This document shows positions 43,153 through 51,715 of a DNA stretch of 64,000 nt, piece by piece. The notes under the pieces were generated by a model that was given only the letters and a program-made list of their open reading frames with translations, was not told where the DNA came from and did not search any database. Positions within the stretch are counted from its first letter, which is position 1. Every line of letters starts with the position of its first letter. A program made the translations under genes and the position numbers. The DNA comes from Sneathiella limimaris (GTDB lineage: Bacteria; Pseudomonadota; Alphaproteobacteria; Sneathiellales; Sneathiellaceae). The stretch spans positions 372,001-436,000 of the forward strand of contig NZ_JABBYJ010000001.1 in NCBI RefSeq assembly GCF_012932565.1, read 5' to 3'.

Positions 43153-43539
43153 ATGTTTAAATGGTCGCAACCCCTACCCCATTTTTATGAAATGGAATTC
43201 AGTGGAGATCTTAACCAGAACGAACAAGAAGCCTTTCTTTGTGTTCTGAACAGACTTTCAAACGAAACAAAGCCGTTTGTTGTATTGACCGTATCTCAAG
43301 GCAACAGCCCGCTCACACCAGAAAACAAAAAACGAATGAACCTTTGGTTCAAAGACAACAAGGCTTTCCTTGAAAAAATGTGCCTTGGAACTGTTCGCGT
43401 TCAAGACGGATTTTCAGACGATCACTATCAAGGGTCAAACTTAGAAAAAGGTTTGCCGTTTCCAATATATTCGCGAGGTGGGCATTTTGACGGCAGAAAA
43501 CTTGCAGAAAAAATTCTGACTGCAGGAATAAAGAAGTAA
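43153..43539 (+). CDS. Conserved-looking small protein of unknown function
   Basis: 128 aa from ATG 43153. A TTG at 43135 with AGAGGT upstream would add six residues but lies inside a hairpin loop. I do not recognise the family with certainty. The alternation of strands and helices (HFYEMEFSGDLNQNEQEAFL, KPFVVLTVSQGNSPLTPENK, KMCLGTVRVQDGF) recalls SpoIIAA-like/STAS-like small proteins that begin with a short report of a beta strand and helix. It has no signal peptide or membrane segment. Its TAA overlaps the MFS ATG (TAATG), so it is part of the siderophore-uptake operon and probably acts on the imported siderophore or its transporter; that role is inferred. Confidence 0.7.
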   Translation: MFKWSQPLPHFYEMEFSGDLNQNEQEAFLCVLNRLSNETKPFVVLTVSQGNSPLTPENKKRMNLWFKDNKAFLEKMCLGTVRVQDGFSDDHYQGSNLEKGLPFPIYSRGGHFDGRKLAEKILTAGIKK

Positions 43540-44786
43540 TGAACACCCTATCTCGAGGAAAAAGGTATAGCGTATTTATAACGCTCACCGGCCTATATGT
43601 TATGCAGGCTATTCCAATCTACCTCTTCGGAGCCGCTATACCTGTCATCTTACGTGATCAAGGTGTGAACCTTGCAACAATCGGTTCAATGGCGCTTCTT
43701 TTTCTGCCCTGGGTTCTAAAATTTCTCTGGGCTCCATGTGTTGATCGTTGGAAACCTCCTTTTCTGGGACCTAGAAAAGGCTGGATAATTCCTTCCCAAA
43801 TATCGATTTGTGGGCTCATCTTCTGGATGGCAAACCTCGATCCAGCAGATAACTTATTCCAGATTTTTGTAATTGCCTGCATCATCTCATTTTTATCCGC
43901 GACACAAGACATTGCGACAGATGGTTATGCGGTCGAACTTCTTGAGGAGCATGAACGCCCACTTGGTAATGGCATTCAGGGCGGAAGTGTTGCAATCGGT
44001 GTTATTCTGGGAGGAACTGCCACCCTCATGCTTTATGAATTCATAGGGTGGACCGGCTCTATAATGATTGCAGGAGGCGCAGGATTATTGTTTTTACTGC
44101 CTGTGTTTTTCATTGCCGACCAGACGACACATTTGGCAATCCATAACAAGGAACAGGTTTCACAAGCGTCTATCATTTCCTTCTTGAAAAGGCCGGAAGC
44201 CCGTTATGTTCTCTATCTGGTATTGGCCTATCGGGTTAGTGAAGGATTTGTTAAGGCAATGGAACAGACCTTCATGAAGGATCAGGGTCTCTCGCTCTCG
44301 ACCATCGGTCTTGTTTCTGGAGGATCGGCAGCCATCGTGGGGCTGGCAGGTTCCATTTTGGGTGCCTACCTGGTCAAAAAAATGAGCGCTGCCCCGTTTC
44401 TTCTTTTTCTCGCGTTTATAAGGACAATTGTATTTATTGGCTTCAGCCTCGCAGCTCATCTCAACACCCAGGACGCGACTATTTTGGTCGGACTTTCAGT
44501 TGCAAACACTTTTGTCCGATATATGGAAATCGTCGGTATCTTTAACCTCTGTATGCAAGTCTGCCATAAACATCAGGCGGGTACAGACTTTACAATACTC
44601 TCCTGCGCAAATCTGTTTGTTTACATGTGCGGAAGTATGATCAGTGGCTTTATTGCTGACGGATATGGATACGGTATCTTGTTTACGTTTGCCTCGATAC
44701 TTTCATTTGCAGGGGTGTTTCAAGCATATCATTTCATCCAAAATCAGAGATACGCGTATCTGGTAAAACGTCAAAGCGATACCTAA
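43539..44786 (+). CDS. MFS siderophore importer, RhtX/FptX-like
   Basis: 415 aa, about 12 transmembrane helices. The opening GLYVMQAIPIYLFGAAIPVI, DRWKPPFLGPRKGWIIPSQ and ATQDIATDGYAVELL are typical of the AmpG-related RhtX/FptX group that carries ferric siderophores such as rhizobactin or pyochelin across the inner membrane without an ABC transporter. Start codon overlaps the stop of the small gene upstream. With the STN receptor it completes an outer-plus-inner membrane route. Confidence 0.87.
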   Translation: MNTLSRGKRYSVFITLTGLYVMQAIPIYLFGAAIPVILRDQGVNLATIGSMALLFLPWVLKFLWAPCVDRWKPPFLGPRKGWIIPSQISICGLIFWMANLDPADNLFQIFVIACIISFLSATQDIATDGYAVELLEEHERPLGNGIQGGSVAIGVILGGTATLMLYEFIGWTGSIMIAGGAGLLFLLPVFFIADQTTHLAIHNKEQVSQASIISFLKRPEARYVLYLVLAYRVSEGFVKAMEQTFMKDQGLSLSTIGLVSGGSAAIVGLAGSILGAYLVKKMSAAPFLLFLAFIRTIVFIGFSLAAHLNTQDATILVGLSVANTFVRYMEIVGIFNLCMQVCHKHQAGTDFTILSCANLFVYMCGSMISGFIADGYGYGILFTFASILSFAGVFQAYHFIQNQRYAYLVKRQSDT

Positions 44787-44971
44787 ACATAGCCATTGAC
44801 ACACATGTTGTAGAATAAACTGTCTGAATTTCTGGTGTGATAAAAAAGCTAAAGATCTATGCCACGCTCCCTGATGAGACACTAGAGGAATTCCAGAAGA
44901 CCTCTGCGCACCCTCTCATTCGATAAAATTACGCTATCTGAGCAGCGATATAACCTTTAAGGAGCTCGCCT

Positions 44972-47215
44972 TTAACCGTCTAGTACATCCCTGACACGGC
45001 GGATCAGTTCATCCTTATTATACGGCTTGCTCAACAAATTATCCGCCAATTGCGTCCGAAATGAATTATTAGACGCTCTATAAGTTTGAATTTTATTCGA
45101 AAACCCACTGGTCAGCAGAATTTTCATGCTTGGACTCAGACGATGTACTTGTTCGGCTAGCTCAAAACCGTCTGCTTTTCCAGGCATGATCACATCACTG
45201 AATAACAGATCAAAATCAGGATCAACCTCTAATCTTTCTAATGCTTCTCTAGCTGTAGAGACATGTTCAACCTTATAGCCATAATCTTGCAAAATCATAA
45301 CCGCAACGTCAGCCATCATTTCTTCATCTTCTACAACCAAGACCCTCTCAGTGCCGCCTCTCAAAGATTTGACGGCAGATTTTCCAACAATCTCGTGACT
45401 GTCTGCTGCAGACTTCTTCAAAGGGAAGTAAAGCCTGAACGTTGTCCCCCTTCCCGGTTCGGAATAGACCTTTAAATGGCCATCAGATCGTTTAATAAAT
45501 CCATACACCATACTAAGGCCCAGACCTGTTCCTTGACCTTGATCCTTGGTCGTGAAGAAAGGCTCGAAAATCTTGTCTATGATTTCCGCCGTCATACCAG
45601 AGCCGTCATCGCTGATCGATACCATCGCAAACTGCCCTGACATGCTCTCTGGATTGCGACGAACATATTCTGCATCCAAGTATTTCTTTTGCGTCTCGAT
45701 AACGAGGGAGCCCCCGTTTTTCATCGCGTCTCTAGCATTAATGGCCAAATTCACAAGCGCATCTTCAAAATCACCCTGATCTATCTCAACCAGCAATTCT
45801 TCTTCACTATAGAATGTTTCTATAGAGATCGTCGCGGTTAGCGTCCGCTTCAGGAGTTCTTCCAATCCCTTGATTACACTGTTCACATCAACAAGAGTGA
45901 CGTCTGATTGTTCATCCCTAGAAAAAGAGAGAAGTTTTCGGGTCAGATCTGCCCCTCTGTTAGCCCCTCGGAGCGCGACATCAAATCGTTTTCGGGCCTC
46001 TTCATTCAGCTGTTGCTTGGATTCAAGCAACTCCAGATTTCCAATTATAATTCCGAGGATATTGTTAAAATCATGGGCAATTCCACCTGTAAGCTGGCCA
46101 ACAGCATCCATCTTGCTGGCTCGCTGAAGATGTTCCTCTAGAATTTTAACCTCAGTCAGATCCGTGATTGAGGCGACAAATTTTCGGGTATCACCATCGA
46201 AGACCTCAGCCACACCTAGATGAATGGGCAACTCTTTACCAGACTGATGCTTGGCTTGAACCTGACGACCAATTCCAATCAACTTCTTGATGCCGGTCGT
46301 CACATAATGTTGAACATATTCATGATGCTCCGCGCCAATATCAGCTGGCATCAGCTTGACAATATTTTCACCAATCATCTCTTCGGCGGAGTAGCCAAAT
46401 ATTGCGGACGCATTCCCGTTAAACATTTCAATCGTACCGTTCTGATCAGCCACAACGATCCCAATCGTCATATTTTCAAGAACTTGTCGAAACCGCTCTT
46501 CGCTTTGGCTTAACCGACTATGCGATGAGAGAATTCTCGATCGCATGTCATTAATCGCTTCAACAACATCATCAAGTTCGTCCTGAACATTCTTGGATTG
46601 ATGTCCTCTGTCCAGCTTCAAAACATCTGGAACCCTCTCGAAATTCAAGGCTCGAGAAAACTCAACAATTTTTCCAAGGTGTCTCGAGATCAGATTTTGA
46701 AAGATAAACGAAATAAATATGGCAACCGCGAAAGTTTTTATACCATTTCCAACCAATATCACGCCAAAGCGTTTTACAAGTCGGCCATAAACATTTTCCA
46801 AGGATGCCACAACAATCAGGTCACCCAAATGCTGGAGCTTATCATTGTAGCGATACATCAGAGGAAAAGTCTGGCGGATGCCCTGTTGACCTTTGGTTGC
46901 TCCTTCAGAATAAAGAATTGTATCACGGGAACGGATCTCGACGTAAATCAAGTCCTGCATCCGCAGTATTCCCTTCAACAAAGTCTCTACCTGTTGATTA
47001 TCCAGAACCCAGGTGGCAGTTGTGAGGCTTTCCAAAAAGCTCTCTTCGATTTGGGTGAATTCAGAATTGATGAGGCTGATATCCCTCTTATATTCCAAAA
47101 ACAACTGTATGGCTGTTGTTACCAATGTAATTAGGGAACTGAACAGAACGATCAGAAAAATAAACTTACGAACCAGAGATTGTTTCTTTAACGGCTTACT
47201 CACAGGAGTCTTCAC
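44972..47215 (-). CDS. Hybrid sensor histidine kinase (PAS-HisKA-HATPase-REC)
   Basis: 747 aa from a GTG start. TM1 at about 17-40, a periplasmic segment to about 150, TM2 at about 152-175, a linker, PAS at about 240-350 (FRQVLENMTIGIVVADQNGT), HisKA with phosphoacceptor H381 in GGIAHDFNNILGIIIGNLE, HATPase with QGTGLGLSMVYGFIKRSDG, and a C-terminal receiver from about 622 with its Asp in LLFSDVIMPGKADG. No separate output regulator is encoded beside it, so it may pass phosphate to a distant protein. It starts 7 bp after the periplasmic binding-protein gene, its probable ligand sensor. Confidence 0.9.
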   Translation of the reverse strand: MKTPVSKPLKKQSLVRKFIFLIVLFSSLITLVTTAIQLFLEYKRDISLINSEFTQIEESFLESLTTATWVLDNQQVETLLKGILRMQDLIYVEIRSRDTILYSEGATKGQQGIRQTFPLMYRYNDKLQHLGDLIVVASLENVYGRLVKRFGVILVGNGIKTFAVAIFISFIFQNLISRHLGKIVEFSRALNFERVPDVLKLDRGHQSKNVQDELDDVVEAINDMRSRILSSHSRLSQSEERFRQVLENMTIGIVVADQNGTIEMFNGNASAIFGYSAEEMIGENIVKLMPADIGAEHHEYVQHYVTTGIKKLIGIGRQVQAKHQSGKELPIHLGVAEVFDGDTRKFVASITDLTEVKILEEHLQRASKMDAVGQLTGGIAHDFNNILGIIIGNLELLESKQQLNEEARKRFDVALRGANRGADLTRKLLSFSRDEQSDVTLVDVNSVIKGLEELLKRTLTATISIETFYSEEELLVEIDQGDFEDALVNLAINARDAMKNGGSLVIETQKKYLDAEYVRRNPESMSGQFAMVSISDDGSGMTAEIIDKIFEPFFTTKDQGQGTGLGLSMVYGFIKRSDGHLKVYSEPGRGTTFRLYFPLKKSAADSHEIVGKSAVKSLRGGTERVLVVEDEEMMADVAVMILQDYGYKVEHVSTAREALERLEVDPDFDLLFSDVIMPGKADGFELAEQVHRLSPSMKILLTSGFSNKIQTYRASNNSFRTQLADNLLSKPYNKDELIRRVRDVLDG

Positions 47216-47222
47216 CTATTTA

Positions 47223-47987
47223 CTAATTTGCAAGTGGAGCTAGAGTCTCGTCAAAGATACGTTGATATGTTCCATCTTTTTTCATTTCAATCAGGGCGTT
47301 TCTGGCAGGTTCAACCATTTCTTCGTGCTTGATGCTAAGATTAAAATAATGAGGAGCCTGGGCAAGTGGCGGCTCAGCAATATGAATATCTTTAAAACCC
47401 AACTCCTTTACCAAATGCAAACCGCCCCACCGATTATAAACCACAACATCCGCCCGGTTACTTTCAAGTAGATTGAAAAGCTGCTTTCCATCTTTAACCT
47501 TCACAATCGATTTTGCATTGCTGACATTTCGCTCAACAATTTTCCAACCGGTGATATACCCGACATTGAAACCTTCTAGACTTGACCACCCAGTTATTTT
47601 CAACCCTGGTTTCTTGGTAAACACAACAAAATCTCTAACGAAGGCGACTTCCTTTATCTGCCGGATATTTTTATATTTTGTCAGGATGCCTGCGACGCGT
47701 CCAAGGGCACCATCATCGATACCTTGATCTAGGTTTTGCAACGCTCTCTCTGCAGGCACAAATTGTACCTTTACGTCACGCCCCAATCGCTTGAAGATCT
47801 CTTTTACAAGCCTGTCTTCAAACCCTGTATTCTCTGAATTGGTAAAAGGCATGCCCACCGAAGCGCTAAAAAGCATTGGCTCGCTTGCCTTCGTGTTGGG
47901 GATATAGGAGAAAGAGAATAATAGGATTAAAAAGAAGAAACTGACCAAATATTGTAGCGCGGAAGTGGCTGACGACTTCTGTTTCAT
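47223..47987 (-). CDS. Periplasmic amino-acid-binding-like protein (SBP_bac_3), candidate sensor partner
   Basis: 254 aa from ATG 47987, preceded by a strong GGAGAAAG site; an upstream TTG is unlikely. A signal peptide covers about residues 1-35 (long hydrophobic run ending TKAS). Family 3 solute-binding features: GFEDRLVKEIFKRLG, VPAERALQNLDQGIDDG and SLEGFNVGYITGW. No ABC permease or ATPase lies nearby. Position 7 bp upstream of the hybrid kinase gene suggests it delivers ligand information to the kinase instead of to a transporter. Confidence 0.83.
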   Translation of the reverse strand: MKQKSSATSALQYLVSFFFLILLFSFSYIPNTKASEPMLFSASVGMPFTNSENTGFEDRLVKEIFKRLGRDVKVQFVPAERALQNLDQGIDDGALGRVAGILTKYKNIRQIKEVAFVRDFVVFTKKPGLKITGWSSLEGFNVGYITGWKIVERNVSNAKSIVKVKDGKQLFNLLESNRADVVVYNRWGGLHLVKELGFKDIHIAEPPLAQAPHYFNLSIKHEEMVEPARNALIEMKKDGTYQRIFDETLAPLAN

Positions 47988-48164
47988 TTCTTTCTCCAAA
48001 ACCTGAGTTAAAGCCTATTCAAACAAGTAAGCAACTCACATTCAAATAATTACAATATAATAATTAAGTAAAAAAATAATTTAGAAGGGTTTTTGCCGCA
48101 CAGAACTCAATAGAATGAATGTCATACAAGATTTAAAAACTCAGTTCCGCACCCAAACTAACAG

Positions 48165-48971
48165 CTAAATTTCCAGTAAACGACCATATCCGGAGAATTC
48201 AGAAGAAACTCCAGAGAGCACTAAACTATGCCAAAGACTGGCTTGATTTGCCGATATAACTGGGCGCCCCAAGGTTTTTTCCAAACTTTCCAAAATAGCG
48301 ACGCAGCGCACTCCTGTGCCTGCTATGAGGACGCCATCTGCTGCATCGGGACAGGATGCCAATATCTGTTTATAGAGAGATCCAACGTCCTGATCAAAAC
48401 CTGCGCCTAGTGGATACATATCATCTGGCGAAATATCTCTCCACTTCGGACCCAGATCGGAACGAAGATACCCTGCGAGTTCAACGCCATGATCTTTGTA
48501 ATATGAGAGGGCGGACGCTACGATCTTATCATTGAACCAAGCAGGCAATACGACAAAAGGACGCTCAACCTTCATAGCGTGTAAAGCTGCTAACATATCG
48601 AGCCCATTTGTGGTAACAGACATCCCGTTATCACACAGCTCTGAAAGTCTTCTGATAACCGCCTCGTCCCAGCCTTTTCCGCCAAGGAAACTGCTCGAGC
48701 TGTGGCCGATTACGCACACAGATAAATCCATGGTTGTGAATTGTTGTAGGCCACGTTTCAAATCGTCAGCCAACTCAACCTGCGTCCGGTTATCGTGCCA
48801 AGTCGCCCAGGGCGCCGCAGCCGTAATGCGAGCGGCGTGCACAGAGATATCGCCTGGTAACATCGCCCACCATTCTGCTTCCGGAACGGCTTCGCTTCCC
48901 ACGATAAACATTCCGATGCGCGCTCGGCTACCCCAGTTATCTTTTTTCAGATCCACGAATAAAACTCCCAT
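48165..48971 (-). CDS. Asp/Glu racemase-superfamily protein, arylmalonate decarboxylase/maleate isomerase-like
   Basis: 268 aa, monocistronic. Two-lobed racemase fold suggested by SVCVIGHSSSSFLGG (about residues 84-98) and VLIAGTGVRCVAILESLEKT (about 214-233), with C223 in the second lobe. The first catalytic Cys position of two-Cys racemases and maleate isomerases is occupied by the serine run 91-94. Arylmalonate decarboxylases also keep only the second Cys, so a decarboxylase or a one-Cys isomerase is more likely than a classical racemase. No neighbour defines a pathway. Confidence 0.7.
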   Translation of the reverse strand: MGVLFVDLKKDNWGSRARIGMFIVGSEAVPEAEWWAMLPGDISVHAARITAAAPWATWHDNRTQVELADDLKRGLQQFTTMDLSVCVIGHSSSSFLGGKGWDEAVIRRLSELCDNGMSVTTNGLDMLAALHAMKVERPFVVLPAWFNDKIVASALSYYKDHGVELAGYLRSDLGPKWRDISPDDMYPLGAGFDQDVGSLYKQILASCPDAADGVLIAGTGVRCVAILESLEKTLGRPVISANQASLWHSLVLSGVSSEFSGYGRLLEI

Positions 48972-49099
48972 TTCACGAGCCCAATAAGTGTATGAGCATA
49001 AATCCGATTATACCTTCGGAAAAGCCCGATATTTGGTTGAAAAAGGAACCGCGTCTCGTGAAAACAGCAAACCGCATAGTAAGTTTTTTGACTAACGGC

Positions 49100-50488
49100 T
49101 CATTTCATATTAAAAACACCTAGATTTTTGCTGCGATAAGGCATCTCGAAGATAAGAGAGGTGCTGGGAAGTGGTGGTTCATCTTCATAACGCATTATGA
49201 TGAGCCCGTTTGGATGGCTAGTGAACCATTCTTTTGCTGTATTAGTTTCAATTTCGGCAACCGGCTTTTCAAGTCTACCAAGAAAAGTAATTTCCCCCTG
49301 ATAATTGTGTCCATAAGCCCAATCCCGGTCTTTGTAATCTTCCAGAAAAGTCGCTAGCGGCCGTAAATCGTACCGGGGAAAAAGAAATTTTGCGGCAATA
49401 CCCTGACCTAAGACAAATATTCCGACCATCACAAAGGCTACGTTTCTAATTCTCTGAGGCCTGATTTCTATCCAAAAAGCCAATAGAATTGCCATTCCAG
49501 GCAGCAAGGGAACGAGATAATGAGGCTGTTTTCCACTTATCAAAGAAAAACTAACCAATGTTGGAACAATCCAGAGAGCCAGAAAGCGGATTAACCAGTT
49601 TTGCTGAAAATCCCCCCAAACTCCTGATAACTTTTTCCAGACTGATCCGAACAAAATCCAAGGGAGAAAAAATAACGGGAGGATTGGTAGATAAAACCAG
49701 AAAGGACGGCTATGGGCGGCACTAAAATTTCCCGTAATTCGCCCGGCAGTTTGCTCCCACAAAAGCCAATAGGCAAAATCACCACTAGATTGAGTGAGAA
49801 CGGGGACGATCCAGAAGGACACGGGGATAACTGAGAGGAGCAGGGCACCTGCGCAACCAACATACCATTTCAAAGGTTTTATTCTGGCGGGATGCCACAA
49901 CGGCCCAAACACCATAGGGAACAACACATAAAGCCAAGCAACCGGACCCTTCGTCAAAACTCCCAAGCCCAATGTCAGAGAAAGAAGGACCAAGTAACGC
50001 CTTTTCTCGGTTAAGGCAAAGGAGAGAAGCGCCAGTATTGATAGGCCCGTAAACACCGCAAGGGTGATGTCAAACATGATCATCAAACTATAGATGAGAA
50101 AAGGGAGACTCCCCATCAGGATCAACGGTACTTTATGGTGAATTTTCTGCCTCTCCGGAAACAACAGTTCCTCGAGCTTCTGAGAGATCAGCAAAGTTGC
50201 CAGCGCAGCCAAAAACACGGGAATCATACCTGCAACCCGGCTCACTCCGAAGAATTCCCAAGAAATATTGATCAACCAGAAAAGTAACGGCGGTTTGTGG
50301 TGATAGGGTTGAAAGTTGACTGTCAATGGCGCCAGCCAGTCCTGGCGCAGGTACATCTCCCATGCAGCGCTCATATAGCGAGTTTCATCGATGGGTAGTA
50401 AGGGGCGAAATAGAATTTCAGCAATAAATAGAATGACAAGCAGCAGGATAGCGTGAACCGCTGAGGGGACATTAAACTGTTTCATCAA
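49100..50488 (-). CDS. Glycosyltransferase family 39 (ArnT-like) membrane enzyme
   Basis: 462 aa, about 12 transmembrane helices. The catalytic DE motif D34-E35 in PLLPIDETRYMSAAWEMYL in the first periplasmic loop, and HHKPPLLFWLINISW, are typical of PMT/ArnT-type transferases that move a sugar from a polyprenyl-phosphate donor to lipid A or protein on the periplasmic side. Its ATG overlaps the LAB_N gene stop by 4 bp. Third gene of the GT2-LAB_N-GT39 operon, which has a response-regulator-type repeat upstream. Confidence 0.88.
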   Translation of the reverse strand: MMKQFNVPSAVHAILLLVILFIAEILFRPLLPIDETRYMSAAWEMYLRQDWLAPLTVNFQPYHHKPPLLFWLINISWEFFGVSRVAGMIPVFLAALATLLISQKLEELLFPERQKIHHKVPLILMGSLPFLIYSLMIMFDITLAVFTGLSILALLSFALTEKRRYLVLLSLTLGLGVLTKGPVAWLYVLFPMVFGPLWHPARIKPLKWYVGCAGALLLSVIPVSFWIVPVLTQSSGDFAYWLLWEQTAGRITGNFSAAHSRPFWFYLPILPLFFLPWILFGSVWKKLSGVWGDFQQNWLIRFLALWIVPTLVSFSLISGKQPHYLVPLLPGMAILLAFWIEIRPQRIRNVAFVMVGIFVLGQGIAAKFLFPRYDLRPLATFLEDYKDRDWAYGHNYQGEITFLGRLEKPVAEIETNTAKEWFTSHPNGLIIMRYEDEPPLPSTSLIFEMPYRSKNLGVFNMK

Positions 50489-50805
50489 TTTCCGCCAATG
50501 CCTGCCTTTGCCTTAGCGTGACTACCTGAACCTACGGTCACAAAATAGATATTACGCAGATATATGAACAAACCTGTGCTTTGCCCAAGAATAAAGACTG
50601 GATCCCGCCGATAAACTGCGTAGGAAAAAAGAGTGACACCACCTGCCAGAGAGAAATACCAGAAGGCCTTTGGAATAATGCTTTTCTTTTGCCGCTCAGA
50701 GGCAATCCACTGAACAAAAAACCTCATAAAAAACAAGGCTTGCCCCAACAAGCCCACACCCAGCCAAATATGCTCAGCGTCTAGCCATTCGAATGTGTAT
50801 TTCAT
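50485..50805 (-). CDS. LAB_N-domain small membrane protein
   Basis: 106 aa from ATG 50805; an in-frame TTG at 50814 is less likely. Three hydrophobic helices and the segments GLLGQALFFMRFFVQWIASE and IIPKAFWYFSLAGG, typical of the lipid-A-biosynthesis N-terminal (LAB_N) family. Such proteins are often encoded between a polyprenyl-phosphate sugar transferase and a GT39 enzyme, and may help flip or present the lipid-linked sugar, as small ArnE/F-like proteins do. That function is inferred. Confidence 0.87.
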   Translation of the reverse strand: MKYTFEWLDAEHIWLGVGLLGQALFFMRFFVQWIASERQKKSIIPKAFWYFSLAGGVTLFSYAVYRRDPVFILGQSTGLFIYLRNIYFVTVGSGSHAKAKAGIGGN

Positions 50806-50817
50806 GACTTCCAACTC

Positions 50818-51549
50818 TTAGTTCAGTTCTTCATAAACATTGCTTTTCAGAACTTTGCGGGAACGTTTCCTTAGCCACATTACACCGAGCAAATCGCTAA
50901 TCCCAACCAGTGCCCTATCCAGAGTTCCATATTTTGATTGGCCATGAAGCCGGTGCCGATGAGAAACGCCAACATGAATGAGTGTGACCCCATCCCGCTG
51001 AAAAAGCGCAGGCAAAAACCGGTGCATATGATCAAAATAAGGTAGGTTCAAATAATCAATGCGACGAAACAACTTTAGGGAACACCCGGTATCACGGGTT
51101 CCATCTCGTAGACAGCTAGCCCTCACAAAGTTGGCAAACCGGGAAGAAAGTCTCCGTATCCAGTTATCATTCCGTTTATGGCGCTCCCCAAGGATCGCTA
51201 CACTGCCTGAATTTCGTTTATTTTCTTCGAAAGCTCGCCAAAGCCGCTTGATATCATCGGGTGGATTTTGACCATCACCGTCCAGCGTAACAATTATCTC
51301 ATTTCCAGCTGCATTAATCCCCGTCCAAAGGGCTGAGGATTGTCCGGAATTTTTTTGATGTCGAACAATCCTTAAGTAAGAAAACTGATGACGCAGCTGT
51401 AAAAGAAGATCCCAAGTCCTGTCCGTACTGGCATCATCCACATATATGACCTCACTGATGGGGAGATCCTCTGTTTTTTCAAAGATTTCCTGTATCAGCG
51501 GTTCAATATTGTCCCCCTCATTAAAGACAGGAACGACAATTGTTATCAT
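50818..51549 (-). CDS. Polyprenyl-phosphate sugar transferase (GT2, DPM/ArnC-like)
   Basis: 243 aa from ATG 51549, preceded by GAGGTGG; GTG codons slightly upstream are alternatives. GT-A fold glycosyltransferase: ITIVVPVFNEGDNIEPLI at the start, VIYVDDASTDRT, and the metal-binding VTLDGDGQNPPDDI. No C-terminal transmembrane pair, unlike ArnC. It should make an undecaprenyl-phosphate-linked sugar used by the GT39 enzyme. First gene of its operon; the CTTCAG-N5-CTTCAG repeat lies 50 bp upstream. Confidence 0.9.
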   Translation of the reverse strand: MITIVVPVFNEGDNIEPLIQEIFEKTEDLPISEVIYVDDASTDRTWDLLLQLRHQFSYLRIVRHQKNSGQSSALWTGINAAGNEIIVTLDGDGQNPPDDIKRLWRAFEENKRNSGSVAILGERHKRNDNWIRRLSSRFANFVRASCLRDGTRDTGCSLKLFRRIDYLNLPYFDHMHRFLPALFQRDGVTLIHVGVSHRHRLHGQSKYGTLDRALVGISDLLGVMWLRKRSRKVLKSNVYEELN

Positions 51550-51598
51550 TTCCACCACCTCAAAACACCTGAACGGAGGAAGACAGTGACCCTCTAAA

Positions 51599-51615
51599 CT
51601 GAAGAGAACCTGAAG
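51599..51615 (-). promoter_or_regulatory. Response-regulator direct repeat upstream of GT2 operon
   Basis: On the minus strand CTTCAG-N5-CTTCAG, half-sites 11 bp apart (51610-51615 and 51599-51604), the spacing of OmpR/PmrA-family sites. The same arrangement and orientation recur at 53968-53984 and 60203-60219. It also lies in the shared region with the divergent MFS gene. Confidence 0.7.
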
Positions 51616-51715
51616 GTATTGAGAAATGACTTTCTATATGTATAAAAGTTGCCGTGACATACGGCAGTAGGCATACTCAGCCATTACCTTAAGTTTGGCT
51701 TTATATCTAGAGAGC

